Source: Kalaharituber pfeilii
Taxonomy: Eukaryota > Ascomycota > Pezizomycetes > Pezizales > Pezizaceae
Assembly (NCBI GenBank): GCA_015179045.1
Contig: WHUZ01000006.1
Location: 806,001-870,000 of the forward strand
Length of the DNA stretch: 64,000 nt
Reading direction: 5' to 3'
The notes below the pieces were generated by a model. That model searched no databases, had not been told where the DNA came from, and saw nothing but the letters and a program-made list of their open reading frames with translations. A program made the position numbers and the translations under genes. This document shows positions 33,413-44,971 of the stretch, piece after piece; the first letter of the stretch is position 1; the number at the start of each line of letters is the position of its first letter.

Positions 33413-34391
33413 GGACAGAGGATACTAAACTCAGAGACGGCGCAAAAGCCTAACGCATTGGAGTTCTACAGCATAACCCTGAACTCTCAAAATAAGAAAT
33501 TGGAGGCGTAGCAGGGACATCGTTTGCTTATCTGCTATATTGCGAGTTCGAGGAAGAGTGGAGTAGGCGTTCCCGGTGTTTTTGTTTCTTATAGTCCTGA
33601 TGGTTTTCTTTTCTAATTTCTCTTCATTCTCCTATCAATTGGGCTGGCACTTTGTTAACGTGATCATGTCTCTAGTCTGCATGTTCTCCTCATCTCTCTT
33701 TTTTTCCTTCTACGCTCACTGTTCTGTCACAGACTTAGAAGCCTTTACCAGCACGACGACATATTTCATACTGGTTCTCTTCACATATCAGGATTTGTTG
33801 GTTTCATTTGTCATTATGGAGATTAGTAGAAAGGTCAAGGTAGAAGAGGATTGGGTAAAGCGCTACTCAACCGTTCCTCTCTTGTTACCAAGCGAGCATT
33901 AGTGGTTATGTCGCTAGGGTTTCCATTGGTTTAGTCGCGAATTTTGAATTATATATCGCCGTGAATTAAGCTAATGATGCTGAGAAGCCATGTCTTGCGG
34001 AGTTTGCAGCTTGTATCTGCATACAAAATGTTGGCATTATCCTGCTTGATTAATCACCTTTTTCGTGAAGCAATGTTTGTCATTGCTAATTGAAATTGCA
34101 ATTGAGAAGTAGCAACTCAAATTTTATGCTTTCTTCATGGATACTATACCAGAACTGCAGAATGTTCAGAAGTAACCATCCGCTTGAACTCGATCTTCAA
34201 GATACGATCTAGTGTACTTGTTGAGAGTATTACAGTGAATGTACATAAATATACAATCTATAAGACTATACATACATATCACAAATTGGAATTCCTATCA
34301 TGCGTATCCTTGAACATGGGAGAACTTTTAGTCGGCTGGGTATACATCTGAGGATGTACTGTATGCGTTACCCTCAACTATTCTTGACTGC
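33413..34391. other. Downstream intergenic region
   Basis: 3' UTR and AT-leaning spacer. The 108-residue frame at 33576-33902 is hydrophobic but lacks support as a gene. Confidence 0.4.
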
Positions 34392-34478
<87 letters not shown>

Positions 34479-34482
34479 TTAT
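34392..34482 (+). repeat. (ATA)n microsatellite at the tail of a LINE fragment
   Basis: About 29 ATA/TAA units run directly into the poly-T (antisense poly-A) end of the minus-strand LINE fragment. Such repeats commonly grow out of retroposon A tails. Confidence 0.85.
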
Positions 34483-34850
34483 AATTTTTTTTTTTTTGAT
34501 TTTTATATCATTACTTGCATGCCGCCCAGAGGGCTATGGCGAGAGCCCAAAGGTACTTCTTACAAAGGGAGAATACCAAAACAGAAAATTACCCACCCCT
34601 TCCTCTCCCTATAGCTCAGTCCACGTCAACAATTCCACCATCATGCCCGCCTCTTTTGTTGGTGGAACCCAGTAGACTCTTTCCTCTGACCACTTTACTT
34701 TCCACACTCCACAATCTTCTAGCAAATGCCGTCACCTCCTCCTGCTTGCCACACCATCTGCATTCTACCCCATCTGCTTCTCCTACATATATTTTGTATT
34801 TCCTCGGTTAAGATGGTCATGTTGAACTTCACCTCATGAGAACCTCGAAG
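34483..34850 (-). mobile_element. 5'-truncated LINE fragment, family A
   Basis: Read on the minus strand it ends CTCGCCATAGCCCTCTGGGC, then GGCATGCAAGTAATGATAT and an A tail, the same 3' end as the LINE at 62740-63997. Upstream it encodes GVECRWCGKQEEVTA, aligning with GAECKWCGDEEGTTAH of that LINE (the Cys-rich knuckle at the end of ORF2). The exact 5' boundary is uncertain; homology is visible to at least about 34830. Frames are broken. Confidence 0.75.
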
Positions 34851-36556
34851 GTGTCTTGCTAAATAGTTACAATCCTTGTCCTCAATTTGGCTCACTGGGC
34901 GCAAGTTAACCCTGCTACTCCTGAAGCGTTAACAGGTGTTTGGGAGAATGTAGCTGGGGTAGGTACAAGTACAGGCTCATCGAACTGGGCAGTGTGGCAC
35001 TTGATCGTATGAACATGAAGTGACTTATCGCACTAGCCTTCCTTTCGACTTCTTTTCACTTGCCTGATAGAGTTATTCAATTCTTGGGCTTATAGTGGCC
35101 GGAGGGTCGGTTGTAGGGCACGAGATCCTTCTTATCTCTCGTCGAGCTCCTGAAGAACTATATGGCTGAACAATTGATAAATTGCCTCGCTCTCGATCAC
35201 GGATATCAAGGTACATCTATCTACAGAATCACCGATTGAGCCTCGAGCCTCAAGCTCTTTGTACCTTACAGCAGAACTGTTGCTTGCTTCAAGAGGGCCA
35301 ATTTCAGGTTTCCGACTACATCAAGTGGATTTTTCTTTTGCTATCATGTGCACGTGACTAATAACTCCGAAACTACCAGTTGTAAGGATTCCATTTGACA
35401 CTGCAGACCAATCTATAAAAATTGCTCCTGCAAGTACAATTCGGCTGCTTTCACTTCACGTCTATGGAGTCATCTATAACACAAGCTGCCCTGCCATGGC
35501 GAACAGCTACAAGCGGGGTCATGTGATATTAAAAAAAAAAAAAAAATAACACAAGCTAAGTGCCCACTTGAAATTCGATATGCTACACGCTCCTGCTCAG
35601 CACCATCATATACCGACTTTAGCAGCCAATGAGTGATTAAACATCTATGTGTTCAATGGAACAGGCTGAGGTAGAAGCCGTCACGGCGTCTACATAGAAG
35701 TCGCGTCTACATAGAATTCACTTGAGGAAGGCTACTATCATGAGCTGCCAAAGCCATGAACTCGGTCTCGAGATGGTTGCCCAGGCTCCATTTGTCGTTA
35801 TTATGTTACGCTTGTCCAATCAAATCCTTAGGATATCCCGAAGTTAATGAGATATGAGAACTCTAAATTCCGTTGCCACAGATTAGAGGACACATTACAA
35901 TTGAATTACTGAGTCCTACATAAATGTCCTTGAGTCTCATTGAAGCTCATTGAAACTCGAGGATGTTATGAGACGTTGTTTGGTAACCTTGTTGTGATAT
36001 TTAGCTAACAGCTAACTGCACTGTGCAGGTATGTACTTCAGTACTAGGATGGGAGGCGTAACATAACCAACTTTATCACCAACATCCTATTACTATTTAC
36101 TAAATGCCTCACACCTCTGCTTTTTCAATCATGCTTCAAGTGACTAAGTATTTGCTTATCCTTGCATCGGTTTCTGCTTGCGTGAGGTTATATTTTTCAT
36201 GATGGCACGCTGCAAACTAACAAGCCTACCTAGAGGAGTCATTCGGCTGTGAGTTGCTCAATCATGTGATAACTGCGCAGTCTTTTACATGGCATAACTT
36301 AGCCGCACGCTGCAGATCGCGCTTACTGTGGCATTGCAATATTGGTTCTCTGTTCCTTGGGCGCCTCTGCGGCACAAGATCCTGCAACTTCCTGCTGGTA
36401 ATACTTATTTTTTGAGAGGCTATTGGGGAAGCACCCCTGATATTTATTTATGCTAAAATAGATATCCGCTACATAAACAAACCAAAAAGAATACAAAAGC
36501 AAGAGGAAAGAAGAGAAAAGAAAAGAAAAGAAAAGAAAAATCGAAGTGCCTCAAAC
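34851..36556. other. Gene-free spacer with a micro-retroposon and AAAAG tract
   Basis: No gene recognised. It holds the family B micro-retroposon at 35488-35545 and an (AAAAG)n purine tract at about 36498-36540. Confidence 0.4.
35488..35545 (+). mobile_element. Micro-retroposon, family B, copy 2
   Basis: The insert begins GCCCTGCCATGGCGAACAGC, continues TACAAGCGGGGTCATGTGATAT and ends in 15 or 16 A. It is flanked by a perfect 12-bp duplication, ATAACACAAGCT (35476-35487 and 35546-35557). Total length is 58 bp. Confidence 0.85.
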
Positions 36557-38436
36557 CTATACCAGCGCATTCCCAAACCTATACCCATCTGAATACCTTT
36601 TGTCTACTTTATCTGCAATAGCTTTGATAAAAACAGTAATTTGAGAAACCTCCTCTTCCTTAACCACATTAACAATTTTGTAGAGAATAACCAATCTAGA
36701 AGCCCCCAGTAAATTTAGATCTCTCAAAAAACTCCTTCGCAATAGAAATACATGAATTTCTTCTTCAACTTCTGTGTATATCTCCGAAGGACAAATTCTC
36801 TGTTCTCTCACTGTTCCCAACCATCGACCTAACTGAACGGCCAAATGTAACAGACCCATACGCATTCTTGCCATTGTACAAGAGGAAAAGATAGCCGAGT
36901 ATAAGGCTGTGGAGTTGGCTTTTCAAAGCCTCCAGAAGTTTGACCAAACTGCATTAGCCAATATATTGAAGAATTTTCAACTGCATCTCGCAAAGCCGTC
37001 ATCAATGCATTTGTACTTGTCTAAGTTCGTGCTTCTTCAATGTCTCATTCCTCTCTTCCTCTCCAATCAAGCCATGAAACTCCGGTAATTAAAGTCTAAT
37101 CAATAAAGCTTTCATTGTGACGCATCTACCTTTTACTGCTCTCTCTGCCGCAATGGCGTCAACAAGAGTTGTAGGGCGCATTGGTTATAATTAGGCATAT
37201 ATTACATTTGGGCAAATACATTAACGGAGCAAAAAATAGGATGTATCCATTGAAACACTCAAAATTCCCATACTGAGGCCAACCATCACTACCCAAAATG
37301 ATATTTCAACTTGGTACATGTTTTGCGATTGTAGAAGCTCTTGTCCATCATTTGAAACAATCTGAAACCCTTCAGTTAGCTTGCAGAAGATTTTTTCATC
37401 TTACAACACGCTTATTCCCAGTATACAAGTACTAAGGATCCTGTCTCCGACCAGCCCGTCCTTATAGAGTTGTTGAGGTAAAAAGATATGGTAAGGGGTG
37501 TGATATCAAATGTGCTTTCATTGATTTTAGTGCTATATGTATAGGTGAAGTAGACAATGATAGGATTTCCGTCTAATGGGGTTATGGTCATCTCAGGTGA
37601 TGCGCATACTTGCCAAGTGGTCGTTTGATATTCAATTGAACACTCCTCTTATTATATCTTACTATTATGACTGAGAAGCAACTCCTCTCAGCAGGTGGAC
37701 GCGCTGTGTTTATTCCACATATAGAAATTCGATGCGTGGTCAGAGCTCAAAGAAGCATTGATGAACAAGCGACGGCATGGTACCTATGTAAACTCGTTAT
37801 AGTTCAGAACTGGGCTGCATTTTGTAAAGCGTAGAATCAAATCATTGTACAGCGAAAGGACTCACCGAAAGCGAGACTGGCCATCAACTCAAAATTGTAA
37901 AGTCCAGCTTTGAGGTTTGAGAGAGTGCTGAGTTTGCATGTTCGCTGGAACAAGGGATATGATGGAAACAGGTACCTCTGGAGTATCGCTCCTCGAGAAT
38001 AAGACTACAAGTATAGCACAGCCTTCATATTCCCAAAAAGGGTAACCAAGCTCAGATGGGCAATAAGAGGACAAAATGAGAGAGCAAGCAATGGTAGTAG
38101 TCGGTATGGATTTGACCTTAGTGACTGCGAAGGGTGATTAGATGGAGCCATGCGGTATGTAGAGTAACAGGACCATGGTTTTATTTCAGTCGAGTTTTGC
38201 TCCCTGGCCTTCTCTAGGTTCGTGTCCTCGGTCCCCCCGCCCTAGCTCCCCCAAGTCTCCTAAATTCCTCGTGATACGAATATGCTCAAGCGAGTCTGCC
38301 TTGCCCTATCGATGCTCACCACAAAGCCACCTGAACGCATCTGGATCACAGGTTTAATGTAGATCAGCAATGGTGGCACGACAGACCGAATATCATGGCA
38401 CATATTAAACCTTATTGTCACACCCTCTGAGAGGTT
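36557..38436. other. Spacer with an unrecognised minus-strand frame
   Basis: A minus-strand frame at 36557-36874 (105 residues) is regular, with hydrophobic and charged stretches (for example SRLVILYKIVNVVKEEEVSQ), and sits next to an AAAAG tract that could be a tail. No family is recognised and no exon context was found. The rest shows no gene. Confidence 0.35.
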
Positions 38437-38503
38437 TTGTTTTTTGCAAATTACTTTTTTTTCTATCACATAACCCCGCTTGCAGCTATTCGCCATGACA
38501 GGG
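38437..38503 (-). mobile_element. Micro-retroposon, family B, copy 3
   Basis: On the minus strand it begins CCCTGTCATGGCGAATAGCT, continues GCAAGCGGGGTTATGTGATAG and ends in an impure A-rich tail. A perfect 13-bp duplication, CCTCTGAGAGGTT, flanks it (38424-38436 and 38504-38516). Total length is 67 bp, most of the excess over the other copies being tail. Confidence 0.85.
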
Positions 38504-39161
38504 CCTCTGAGAGGTTAGGCATGGCATGGCTGTAGCATAACAGCATCTGGCTACGAGTACACCGGCTGACATGGCTAAGTATGTATCAGGGCGCCAGGTT
38601 CAGAGTATTATCGAGGTATAGACTGGTAATGTCTCAGGCGACGTGGAAAGCGAGCATTGGAATAGCTCTGCCCAAGAAGCCACTTTCAAGTAATGGCGAT
38701 AGATCTGTAACAGGTAAGCTATTCTAGAATTTTGTACGCAGACGCTATTATTCCATGACAGTCGATGAGATCGAGGACAGAAGCATGGATCTTCAGGTGG
38801 TACTACTTTATGTCCATTCCCACACATAATTCAGTATTGGCTGGACATGTAAAATTTGAATGTATTTACAATACTCCTGTAAACTAAAATCTTCAGTTTG
38901 TTCTTTTAGTTAACATTTTCTTGACGTTTGTTGCTGTATTGAAATGCTTTCCTTTGCCCTGTTACCCTGAGCGCACCACTACTTCATTTTCACCTAAGTA
39001 AAATTGTCGTACTTGGGGTACAGTTTTATTAGGCTCAGACTTCATGCGTAGAATTCAGTAAAATGCGTGCTATATCCTGCCATGGTCTAGTCTGATTAAC
39101 CATGGTCATGCAAACAAGCCCCTATCCATGTACGGGTATACTACTTGGTAGATACGAGTTC

Positions 39162-39216
39162 TTTTTTTTCATATAGATATATTAGTAATCGCGTGCCGCC
39201 CTGTGGGCTATGGCGA
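39162..39216 (-). mobile_element. 55-bp LINE stub, family A
   Basis: On the minus strand it is TCGCCATAGCCCACAGGGCG, then GCACGCGATTACTAATAT and an A tail: only the last hairpin and tail of the family A LINE. It is flanked by TAGATACGAGTTC (39149-39161) and TAGATACGAATTC (39217-39229), a 13-bp duplication with one mismatch. Confidence 0.85.
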
Positions 39217-39229
39217 TAGATACGAATTC

Positions 39230-42200
39230 AGGATGTATCAAGGGCTTATATAGGGCGGCATGACACTAGTAAAGGAAGTAATTGGCCATCTTCACTAAGT
39301 AGTCAAGTATGAGACTAGCTACATATATAAGGAGAGTATCATGTACTGAACTATTACCCTATTCGGTACATGTAGACATGGAGACATCAAGTACCTCTGA
39401 ACTACAGAAAATGTTCCATCCCTCTTCGAGAGTATATAAACGAATTAATGCTCTATACTGCCCCCGGACACCTGCTAACCAGACTATGGAGCTTGGTAAA
39501 CTAATCAAATGGCAAATGGCACACCTATGTTACTTCGTGCTTGCAATATCTACAGTACAAGACATCCCATAATTAGGCAGGGTTTTCCCAAAGAAGCCCT
39601 GCGAATTTCGTTAACCCACAGTAATAGTAGCACCTGCTTCTTTGTTTTACGAACCATGCTGTCATCCTACCTATCGTCTCAGGAAGAGAAAAGCACATCA
39701 CATATACCTCTATTGCAATACCCTTAACTCTGAAAACATTTAACTGTTGCATGTTTGCAATTGAGTTATTGCTAGGGTTGATCGCAATCTAGTGCAGCTT
39801 ACAGCTCTCTTAGTGCAGCAGGTCCGTTGTCTCAGTGGGCGAGGGTTCCATCATCGCTTCTTGTTAATCAGAGAATCGTCAATGCTTGTCGTCCCACTTT
39901 ATCCACGCGAGCCTCTGTCTCCCCGATGCTCACCTTGCGTGGATAGACATTTACCAATGGATACTTGCAATGCAATCAGCATCTTGATCAACCACATCAA
40001 GATGATTGGATGCTAAATGAACATGAGAGGTACAGAGGATCAATATATGTCTTAGTGTTCTAGAAGTGACCTGTGACTCGTAATACCATGCTCGAGAGTC
40101 TGAAGGTCTTTGGTAAAGAGTCACACATTCCGCTGATATCCATGTTGCGCATTGAAATGATATACCTGTAAGAAGGGAAGGGGGATTATCAGATTTGATT
40201 GAGAATACAACTGACCTTTGATTAGTGTGCAGCTGATGAATGTTATCCGATGCTATGGTCATAAAACGCCCTACAGGATCATCACACCGATCCAAGCACA
40301 ATAACCCGATCCTCACCCATACTCTTCATGTTTGCCAAACCATGCTCTATAGTGCGGGCCTCCCCGTACGCGGCTCGCTTCGAGGTAGCTAGGGCTGGAT
40401 ACTTGGAGACCTTGCAAGGAAGTTATACCCTTCGGACAGCCGTGAGAGGAAATTCTGCTCTTTGTGGTCGGTTTCAAAACTAGACATTTTCAGTCGACAT
40501 CAAAAAGTCCCCTTGAAAACTGCTGATTGGGACAAATGAAGAAAAATCTAACATCATACGAGAAAGTAGTAGCGGTGTGTTCTATGTGTGTGGAGCTACA
40601 TTGTACTGTCAAGAACGTTTACTCGTTCAGTCGAAGTAACCTACCATTTAAGACTAATCACCTACCTTCAGTCAACTTAGTGAAGCTGAGACACTTAATT
40701 GCCAGATTTGAACCTCACTGCCAAGACACTCAACACCCCAGATTTAACCCTACAGCATGAGATGGCTCTCTAGCTGAGAGACTTAGCATAAACAAGACCG
40801 AAGGTTGAGAAATTGGGTATACTATAATGAGAAGGATGCATGAGATTTGCCGGGAGGCAAGGCTCCACGCGGCCAACGCGGAAACAACCATGTGAATCGA
40901 CAAAGCCCAATCATACGCCCTCATTTGTTTTTCATTGTCTGCTGACGGTGGGAACCACCCGGTGTCTCTTTACCTCCTCACGCAGATCACTACACAATGC
41001 GAGTGAATTTACTCACCATCTACCTGATCCGGGCTGTGTTCAACTGGAGTGGACTAAGTGCCATCGCTCTAGAACGCTCCTATAGTAGTGGGCTCGCTTG
41101 TGATCGAACCATCAGCTGAGCCCGCTGGTGTACCAATTAACAAGGTGTATCCTATTCCTAATGTTTGCTCAGGAAAAAGCAGAAAAGAAACAGACAAATG
41201 AGATATTCAATGCCCGAATGCCCTACGCGTAAACGGCTCTTCCCCTTCCATGGTGGAAAATGATCATAGGAAAATGTCATGTTTTTCCAGGAAGAGGTAA
41301 AAGGCATGAACGTTTGTGTAATGGTGCCCGCAACGATACCCTCGTCGGGAGCAACACAATGATACGTACAAGGTGCATAAATGTTGATATGTTGTCAACG
41401 GGAGGTCTTCTACGTCTTACTCTTGTTAGCCCACAGAGAACAGAAAGAGGAGATAAATAGATCTGATTTTACCGGGATACTACCAAATTATACTGTGAAA
41501 ACAGTGAAATAGCGGGAATGATTAGAAACATGGGTATGCATAGTCGTCAGTGGACGCATGAATCCCAGCGGCATGAAGGAGAAAAGATTAGCTTAGCTTC
41601 CCTTGATGGTATGGATAATAATAACCTCAAACGTGGCGGATAACCCGTGTATGCGTAGAATGATAAAAATCTTTCCGGTAAATCGAGGATCCATATGAAT
41701 GATGCAGGTTGCACCGTAGGCGTATAAATAGTGCGGGAAGAAGAAAAAGGTTAGTTGCCGCATTATGGCTATTATCTGGAGAAAATTACCTCTGAGCGAT
41801 GGACCTCCTCTTCAATGTATGCAAATAAGCTGCATGCGCGTATCATGCTCATTTACTGCGATAAATTTTGTATATGGATGGATCTCTCACTTTCTATCTA
41901 TATCAATTTTGTTTCATATTATTAGTTCGAGTTTATTATACCTACAGCATATTTCACCGATTGATACCGTCGATTGTTGATATTCAAGGCTGTACAAACA
42001 CCATATCCTTCTGGTTCCTGTTGGCGGGTACCCATGTCAGGCAAACTGCGGTCTAGAGACTCTAATACAAAAAATTAAAATGTAAGAAAAAGAAGAGAAT
42101 GTATTGCAAGCATCAAAATGGAAGGCATGCAGCAGAATAGAAGTGGTCCAAAATGAAAGGGAGATGGAATTCTGATATTGTTACCTTGTAATCTTTGTGA

Positions 42201-42594
42201 TGAAGTGAAATTTTCCTGGACGAAAGAATAGAAATAGGTCAAAAATGGATTGTTCTCGTGCCCAGTTCATGGATCCAGGGGTAAACGCCAAGGCAGCGGG
42301 AGCGGCCCGAGGATTCGCGAATGTGCAACAATCTAGGTACTTTCCGATTGGTCAGTAATGAATTATTTTGTCAGTGCGCATCGCAATTACTAGCAGGAAT
42401 CTGTGATTCCCCTGTGATCATAGGCTTGGAGGTTCAAAAGTAAGGCAGCTGGAGCTACTTCTCCAGATGCATCTGATGACCTTTCGATAAATTTGGATCT
42501 AAATTAGTTTCAATGTGTTTCCTTTGCATTCATCAAGCCAATTGTGCATGTGATTTGGCTATTACCAACGGTTGGTTATTTCTCTGATATATTG
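39230..42594. other. Long gene-free region
   Basis: 3.4 kb without a recognised gene. Frames of 60-120 residues occur on both strands without family motifs. A partial copy of the GTTCTCGTGCCCAG repeat is at about 42254. Confidence 0.4.
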
Positions 42595-42597
42595 TAA

Positions 42598-43429
42598 GGC
42601 CATGTTTGGTTGACCACGTATAGCCGAGATTTCAAGTGAAAACTACGGCAACCAAACGATTTCATAGTTTCTCTAGAGCCAATTCACACGAAATTAAACT
42701 GTGAGTTTCCGCCCGCAAAATTGGAACTGTCCAACGGAGGTGAGTAAAGCCATGTATCATTCCGCTTGCTACAGCAAACTGCATCACACTATTGCATCGC
42801 ATCATGACATCAACATTGCATTGCACCACTATTATGGCAGCTGAACTCAACCCTCATGATATCCTCACTCCGGACCTATTATTGGCAATTGGAATAGAAA
42901 TAACAGAGTACATGCTGTTATTTTACAATCAAACTCCTGTACAGACATCAGCATTGCAAGGAATCTGTACCTACAGGAGGTCTATTTTTCAGCAAACCTG
43001 TGGCATCCTTTGGAAGGTCCACTTTGGTCGTAGTTTGACACTTTGAGTAGGCTGATTGAGTGCTATAGTAGAAGGCATAGACAGTGATAGCCAGCCCTGT
43101 TATGGATGGTGATAGTGATAGCAGTAGTAGCTTGAAACTCGCAATGCAATAGCTGCAATTGACAAGTTTGACATTGGTGGTCATGGGATCATATTTCTTT
43201 TCTTTTCTTTTTTTTCACAATGAGAATGTAGCAAACAAACTTTCAAGTTGCCTTTTTTTTTTTTTTTTTTTTTTTTGGGCGCTGCATATCTGTAGGTACG
43301 TAGTCAAATTGTAGCAAACAAACACTTTCCCAGTTCCAATTGCACCTCTTACGTCGTATCCCGTCTTGGCCATTCATCCGATGCTAGGTCTAAACTATCT
43401 GATACGACCCGCTGCAACCAAACAGGGCC
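42598..43429. mobile_element. Tourist-like (PIF/Harbinger-type) MITE, complete
   Basis: The left end GGCCATGTTTGGTTG and inverted right end (GGCCCTGTTTGGTTG read from 43429) are flanked by TAA on both sides (42595-42597, 43430-43432), the Harbinger target duplication. The 832-bp body contains a T-tract of about 22 at 43253-43276 and no transposase. It is homologous, inverted, to 11358-11945. Confidence 0.85.
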
Positions 43430-43432
43430 TAA

Positions 43433-43889
43433 GAATGTCAGTCAACAACAATGTATGATACTGCTAAAGCTGAACCATGATCCTATGGTAGACCCTTGCA
43501 TACATGACGGTAACTTTCTTGTCTTCCAATCCCATGACAACGGCTATATCAGCTCCCGGTTATTTTAGTCTCCTAGCAAAGAACAATTGGCCTAATTAGC
43601 GCCTCCTGGCTCACTCAAGAGCCCAGTGTGCTGGGCGGGGATTGCATGACTAATTTTAAGTTTTGCATCATCGTAGCGTTTGACTGTCTACAAGCCATAA
43701 GAGGACTTGTAATAACCTGAACGCCCAGAAGTTAATTTTCTATTTATTTCCCTCTATTTGGGTACTCTTAAACGGAGAATCAGATACGGCAATCTCGGTA
43801 ACTAACAGATGCACAGAACCGTCATGTTACACTGGAGTTGGTTATAAATGTATACCCGCCCAATTTGGCGTCAACTTAACCCGGAACGA
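43433..43889. other. Spacer downstream of TYW3
   Basis: Probably includes the 3' UTR of the minus-strand TYW3 gene. Nothing else recognised. Confidence 0.4.
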
Positions 43890-44971
43890 TCAACTACAAA
43901 GGTCCTTAAGATTTGCATACGTCTCTTCTCTATTTTGTGAGACAGAAGATGCCATAACACTACTCTGAGCCTTCAGCTGAGAGCTTCTGACGAGGCCTTC
44001 GGCCCTTTTCCGCTCTCTGCGTTTATCCTTGTCTTCCCAATTCAATGGCCCTTCAGGTGAATCTCTCTGTAGCATGTCCGAAAACAAGTTTCTTCTTCTC
44101 TCGTTTTCCGCAAACCGAGCGTACGCAACTTGCGCCAACATCCCTAAATAAGCATCATCTACTGTTTGACATATTTTTAATGTGCTTGGGTGAAAATGGC
44201 CAATGATGCAATCAAATGCAAGCCCGGTGGTCCGAATAGCGAGTGTCGCAGGCGCGGTAGGGTTCATGATCCCCGACTCACGAAAGCCAGCTGATATTGC
44301 GAGCTTCAGAATTTTCTGAGCCAGCCCAATGCTTTCTGTCATTACATGCAATATCTTTCGATAACCAATTAGATTCGTAGTACTTTTCTTGTTTTTTTGT
44401 GGTGGGAATAGATAATTACCATTGGCTCAAATTTAAAGTGCAGAAATCTAGTATCTTCCGCCACAGAGTGATTATGGTGGTGGCTCCCTTCAGGTTTTGT
44501 GATTTCGTCCATGCAGCAATGGTAGCCTGTTGGATATTCCCTGCACAGGTTGACCCATGAGAGCAATTCAAGCTTCGCTGGGTTATGGCAGACGTACAGC
44601 CATTGGCCACCATGGCCTTTACCCCCAATACCAGCAGGGCGGGAAGTAACTTGCTCCGTCGGAACACCGTTTTTAAGAGAAACTTCAGTGCGAGAATAAT
44701 TTGGATCATCCTGTATGGAACTACCCTCCTCAAGAATTGGCTCATCGCTCTGTCCCAGTTTTCTTTTCACACCTTCAAGGAACACAGCGACACGACCAGC
44801 GCAACTACTGGTGGTGACCACCCCAGGTTCCCGGTTAAGATGGCTGACCAATGCTAATATTTCATCGTCAACATAGCCTTTTGGGGAAGCATCTCGGCTG
44901 TGAAGCGCGAGGCCAGCGAGGATTTTGGCTTTACGCTGCTGGAAAATGGTGGATGCCGTTACAGATGTCAT
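43890..44971 (-). CDS. TYW3: tRNA wybutosine-synthesizing protein 3 (TYW3)
   Basis: Exons, complement of 43890-44354 and 44420-44971, joined by GTAATT...AAG in phase 0, give 338 residues. The start MTSVTASTIFQQRKAKILAG and DASPKGYVDDEI are family-like; VVTTSSCAGRVAVF (C57) is the conserved Ser-Ser-Cys-x-Gly-Arg motif, followed by GKGHGGQWLYVCHNP, FLHFKFEPM, ILHVMTESIGLAQKILKLAISAGFRESG and GLAFDCIIG. TYW3 is the SAM-dependent methyltransferase acting on the tricyclic base intermediate at position 37 of tRNA-Phe in wybutosine synthesis. The protein is somewhat longer than yeast Tyw3 because of a charged C-terminal extension (WEDKDKRRERKRAEG). The gene diverges from the DUF2461 gene across a GC-rich spacer. 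Confidence 0.93.

Noticed and set aside
36557..36947. N-terminal domain of a fungal STAND/NLR protein on the minus strand
   Set aside because: The peptide is plausible in composition, but none of the recognisable N-terminal or NACHT motifs are present, so no function is assigned.
41085..41145. Possible tRNA-like stretch on the minus strand (GGTTCGATCAC box)
   Set aside because: The B-box resemblance is partial and no acceptor stem, anticodon arm or proper A box could be paired.
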